Source of the DNA: Rotaria sordida
Taxonomy: Eukaryota > Rotifera > Eurotatoria > Philodinida > Philodinidae
Assembly (NCBI GenBank): GCA_905250125.1
Contig: CAJNOL010000800.1
Span: forward strand, 1 to 64,000
DNA: 64,000 nucleotides
Direction: 5' to 3'
A program made the position numbers and the translations under genes. This document shows, in pieces, positions 61,201 to 64,000 of the stretch. Each line of letters begins with the position of its first letter. The stretch's first letter is position 1. Below the pieces are notes generated by a model. The model did no database searches. It saw nothing but the letters and a program-made list of their open reading frames with translations, and was not told where the DNA came from.

Positions 61201-62008
61201 ATCACCTGTAGATGTACTGTGTCATCTCTTATATTTATTTTATTTCAATAATAAAACTTGATATCGAAATAAGCTTATAAAATATATCAAACGTATTTTG
61301 ATGAATATTCACTTAATAAATATATTCTAATGCATGTTCTCTCATAGAAATAGTCATTAACATCGATAAAAATGATCTAATTTACAAAAACTAAAACATG
61401 AAAAGTCTCGAAAAAGTCTATACAGACTGGTGATTTATCGGTTACAATTCTGCTCACGATTATCCGATCTCTAAAACTTAGATGCGACGAACTTTGAATC
61501 GATCTAAATCCGTCGTGGTGGCTTCATGTCCATAAACATTTCTATGAGAATTTATGAATTATAAGACAATTGTTTTGTATTCGAATATTTTGATTTTATT
61601 AACATGCATTTCACTACTAATGTTGATCTGTATTATTCTTTTATATAACTTAGAAATTAAGTCAATCTATCATTTGTTAGTAAAATAAAAAAAGATAATG
61701 ACATTATTTGCTAGATTTTATTATGAATCATTATTGAAAAGAAATGTTTTATTACATTTTCATAAAGAAAGAAGTTATTGATATTTCAAAGAAAAAAAAA
61801 AAGAAAAAGAACTTATTTTCTTGTTTAAAAGGAAATCGTTTCAGAAAAAAAATATGACAAAACAAAATAAAACTGTAGAATACAATAATTAATTGCTGGT
61901 AAATTGAAAACTTTCAAAATATTCATTTGTTTTGAATATTAATCATTTTGATAAAAAAAAAAAATTTAAGCAAAAAAAAAAAAAATAATAATAATATGAT
62001 CATTTCTT
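58268..62008. other. Intergenic, AT-rich, with a hAT relic
   Basis: A hAT C-terminal remnant lies at 59236-59400. TAATCTAA-rich low-complexity sequence occupies about 59490-59950, and GGTCA/CACCGTGACC phrases occur at 60295-60600. No gene recognised. Confidence 0.45.
59236..59400 (-). mobile_element. hAT transposase C-terminal (dimerisation) relic
   Basis: The minus strand reads PERQFSVVESALTDRRTSLD followed by LKQLDKKFPIRS before a stop. This fits the hAT C-terminal pattern (SERxFS, then LTDxRTSL and a run of hydrophobics). An in-frame TGA lies just upstream of PERQ. No upstream catalytic region or terminal repeats were found, so it is a dead fragment. Confidence 0.6.
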
Positions 62009-62703
62009 TTATATAAAGAATAAACGAACAAATATAAAGAATAATAATGAAATCACACTGAATTGTATTTGATCACCACCTAAACATGAAAATGAGATTA
62101 TAAGAAAACTAAAATTTTAAAAACTATCATTACCATTAACACAACGTATAATTCTTCGTCCATATAAATCAGAAGTTTCTTGTTCTCTATTACCTGGTCT
62201 ACATCGACATCGACTACCAAGACATTGACCAAGATCACCACAATCTGCATGATTAAGACAAGGACTATTAATAGCTCGAGCTAGAAAATTTAATTTTTCA
62301 TAATAGAAAATAATCATTTTTATGTTTTTTATTTTTATTGGAATAAAACATACCACAGATTATATTACCATTAGTTTCATAATGACCAGGCAAACAAGCA
62401 CATTTATTATCATCTTCTTGACAGAGAGAATTAGGGCTAAATTGAGTACATCGAGTTTTACTATGTACACAATAATCATTAAAACTAATTCTTGCTAAAA
62501 TTAATAAATTTTATTATTGAAATTTACGATAAAAAGAAATTTATAAAGTATACCGCATTGTAAACCAGTATCACGATAACCGTCTGCACACTGAGTTCGT
62601 TCACAAGTTGAAGAACAGAAAAGTCCATTATTGATAGAATTTAATCCAGACCAGACTGTAGAGTTACATTTCTCATGAAGTATTAATGGTGTTCCAATGA
62701 GAT
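62009..62703 (-). CDS. 3' part of a cysteine-rich, EGF/EB-like surface protein
   Basis: Four exons are visible: 62703-62554, 62494-62354, 62280-62134 and 62079-62009. They give 168 C-terminal residues. Each of the first three encodes a cysteine-rich module: CSSTCERTQCADGYRDTGLQ, CVHSKTRCTQFSPNSLCQED with CACLPGHYETNGNIIC, and CLNHADCGDLGQCLGSRCRC. All join in phase 1. The last exon encodes GGDQIQFSVISLLFFIFVRL and ends FFI, a C-terminal hydrophobic tail that could be a GPI signal or a membrane anchor. The first visible exon needs an upstream donor that I could not find, so the gene's 5' end lies beyond a large intron or outside the window. Confidence 0.7.
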
Positions 62704-64000
62704 CTATTTTGAATGGAAAAGAAAAAAAAAAGAAATTAAATAATTAATAATACATGAATCAACATTAATTTGTCAATGTGAAATTTTATTTAATCGAAGT
62801 TAGAGTTGGATAAGTACTTTTTAAGGAGATTGTCCAAATATGAATCTAACAATTTAGAGGATTTTATTTTGTTTGTTAATGGGAAAAGTTTTCTAGTCTT
62901 TACATTGAAATTTCATTATTCTTGTCGATACATAATAGTCATTAAGAATTATCTTATACATAGTAACAAAGAAAATTTAGTTCAATCTTTAATTTTATAT
63001 AAAAATAACTAATCTTCTTTCGATTTTTTTTAAAGCGAAGAATAGAAATATGCGGAGTAAGGTTTTGTTCATACTATGTACCATGATTGAGCAAGATTTT
63101 CTAACTCTTACTCTACCCTAGAAAGTCTATTTCCTTTTTCTTTTTTTACTCTACTTTGACACATCTCTAGCGAAAGAAGACATGGTTAGTTTAAGATTTG
63201 CACGCATATAAGTAATATTTAAATAAAATTTGTTATAGTCATATCTCACAGTGTCCTTTTTTTGAACGACTCTTTCGCTGCGATCTGTATTCTTCTCAAT
63301 GATCCTATTCCTTTTCAAATCACATTATTGTATATTTCATTTTATTATGAGTTTCTAGAAAATCTCATATTCTCTAATCTATTGTAGTTACGATGTCTCA
63401 GAGATGTCCATTACAGCTAGAAATCTGTCGCTGCTACGACGCGGCCCTAGAAGAGACAAGGCTCAGTGCCTCTACCGCGATGGGGTTCTAGAAGGGGCAA
63501 GACTATTGTGACGCGGTGAATTGACGCTTTCGCGATGGTTTTCGAGAAACGCTACGAAAGTCTCTTTCGCCCCTGTGCCAAATTAGTATAGTTGGATTGA
63601 GTTCATCAGACTCAATCTCGATTCTAACTTTTGGACTTATAGATACTCAAATTGGATGCAAATTCATCTAGTTTTACAATCTGAATAAAAGTGAAGCTAT
63701 CGCTGCTGCGATGACATCAGCGGTGCTATGGATATCTTTGCTGTTTGTTTAGGTGTAATTTCTTTCTAATCATACTAGATTTGTTTTTTCATTATAATGA
63801 ATTATTTAACGATTGACAAATGTTAATACTTTTGTCTTGTAAGTCGACTTATAGAGAAGATAATCAAGTTCAAAATTTGTATAAATTTAATTCTCAATAA
63901 GACTAATTCATTGTGAAAATATCAGATTTTGAAATAAGATTTATCTCAAGAACGATTTATTATTTGATAAGATTTTTTCTTGAGAGTGAAAAAGTTTCAT
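62704..64000. other. Upstream flank of the cysteine-rich gene, with R1 repeat
   Basis: No exon was identified. The less AT-rich repeat R1 occupies 63394-63750; the rest is AT-rich. Confidence 0.45.
63394..63750. repeat. Dispersed repeat R1, copy 3 (longest)
   Basis: It begins CAGAGATGTCCATTACAGCT, then AGAAATCTGTCGCTGCTACG and ACGCGGCC. It contains two related GCGATGG-type units (near 63476 and 63530), and ends with GCTATCGCTGCTGCGATGAC and GGATATCTTTGCTG. The start and end share inverted phrases (GATGTCCAT against ATGGATATC), so it may be a transposon with inverted ends. Confidence 0.55.

Noticed and set aside
1-64000. tRNA, rRNA, CRISPR arrays and retrovirus-like or Polinton-like elements
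   Set aside because: I saw no cloverleaf, no rRNA-like tract, no regular spacer array, and no capsid, envelope or polymerase signatures. A covariance-model scan would be decisive for small RNAs.

Overview
The window reads as AT-rich invertebrate nuclear DNA. Its protein-coding genes are split by many short GT-AG introns, mostly 45 to 100 bases, and share compact spacing, metazoan gene content (HADHA, a GDPD1-type phosphodiesterase, a CEP43/FOP-type centrosomal protein, a GT10 fucosyltransferase) and a heavy load of small fold-back DNA transposons. Two genes look bacterial in origin. G-rich TGTGGG-like motifs recur; I recall these as the bdelloid telomere unit. Together this suggests a bdelloid rotifer (Adineta/Rotaria type). 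That is inference, not proof. One 100-base run of N marks an assembly gap.

Layout. 1-2.6 kb: a cytosolic 5'-nucleotidase gene (minus strand), much less AT-rich than its surroundings. 2.8-6.1 kb: transposon-derived fold-backs. 7.0-10.0 kb (minus): a ten-exon secreted/membrane protein with an SHFRGG start. Its inverted paralogue lies at 40.7-43.7 kb, followed by a decayed third copy of one exon. 12.6-19.4 kb (minus): a complete 16-exon HADHA whose large introns hold mobile elements. 22.0-22.4 kb (minus): a small Spy/CpxP-like helical protein. 23.0-24.9 kb (minus): GDPD1-like phosphodiesterase. 25.1-28.3 kb (plus): CEP43/FOP-like. 28.3-35.8 kb: repeat-rich, with an orphan terminal exon, a transposon-derived protein remnant and minisatellites. 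35.8-38.4 kb (plus): GT10 fucosyltransferase. 46.3-48.7 kb (minus): a small secreted protein and a coiled-coil protein. 49.0 and 57.7 kb (minus): two paralogous claudin-like four-helix membrane proteins. Between them, 52.3-55.0 kb (minus): a type II membrane, glycosyltransferase-like protein. 62.0-62.7 kb (minus): the 3' end of a cysteine-rich surface protein whose 5' end is not visible.

The genes do not form a pathway. HADHA is mitochondrial beta-oxidation, GDPD1 is lysophospholipid turnover, and the rest are unrelated housekeeping or surface functions. The most informative signals are structural: an inverted gene pair with patchy near-identity that suggests gene conversion; at least six fold-back elements bounded by TA or hAT-type 8-base duplications; a recurring GTGGGTGTG hairpin at eight sites; and a less AT-rich dispersed repeat at three sites. 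Exon boundaries were worked out by hand from reading frame, splice consensus and phase. For every gene described as complete, the exon lengths sum to a whole number of codons.
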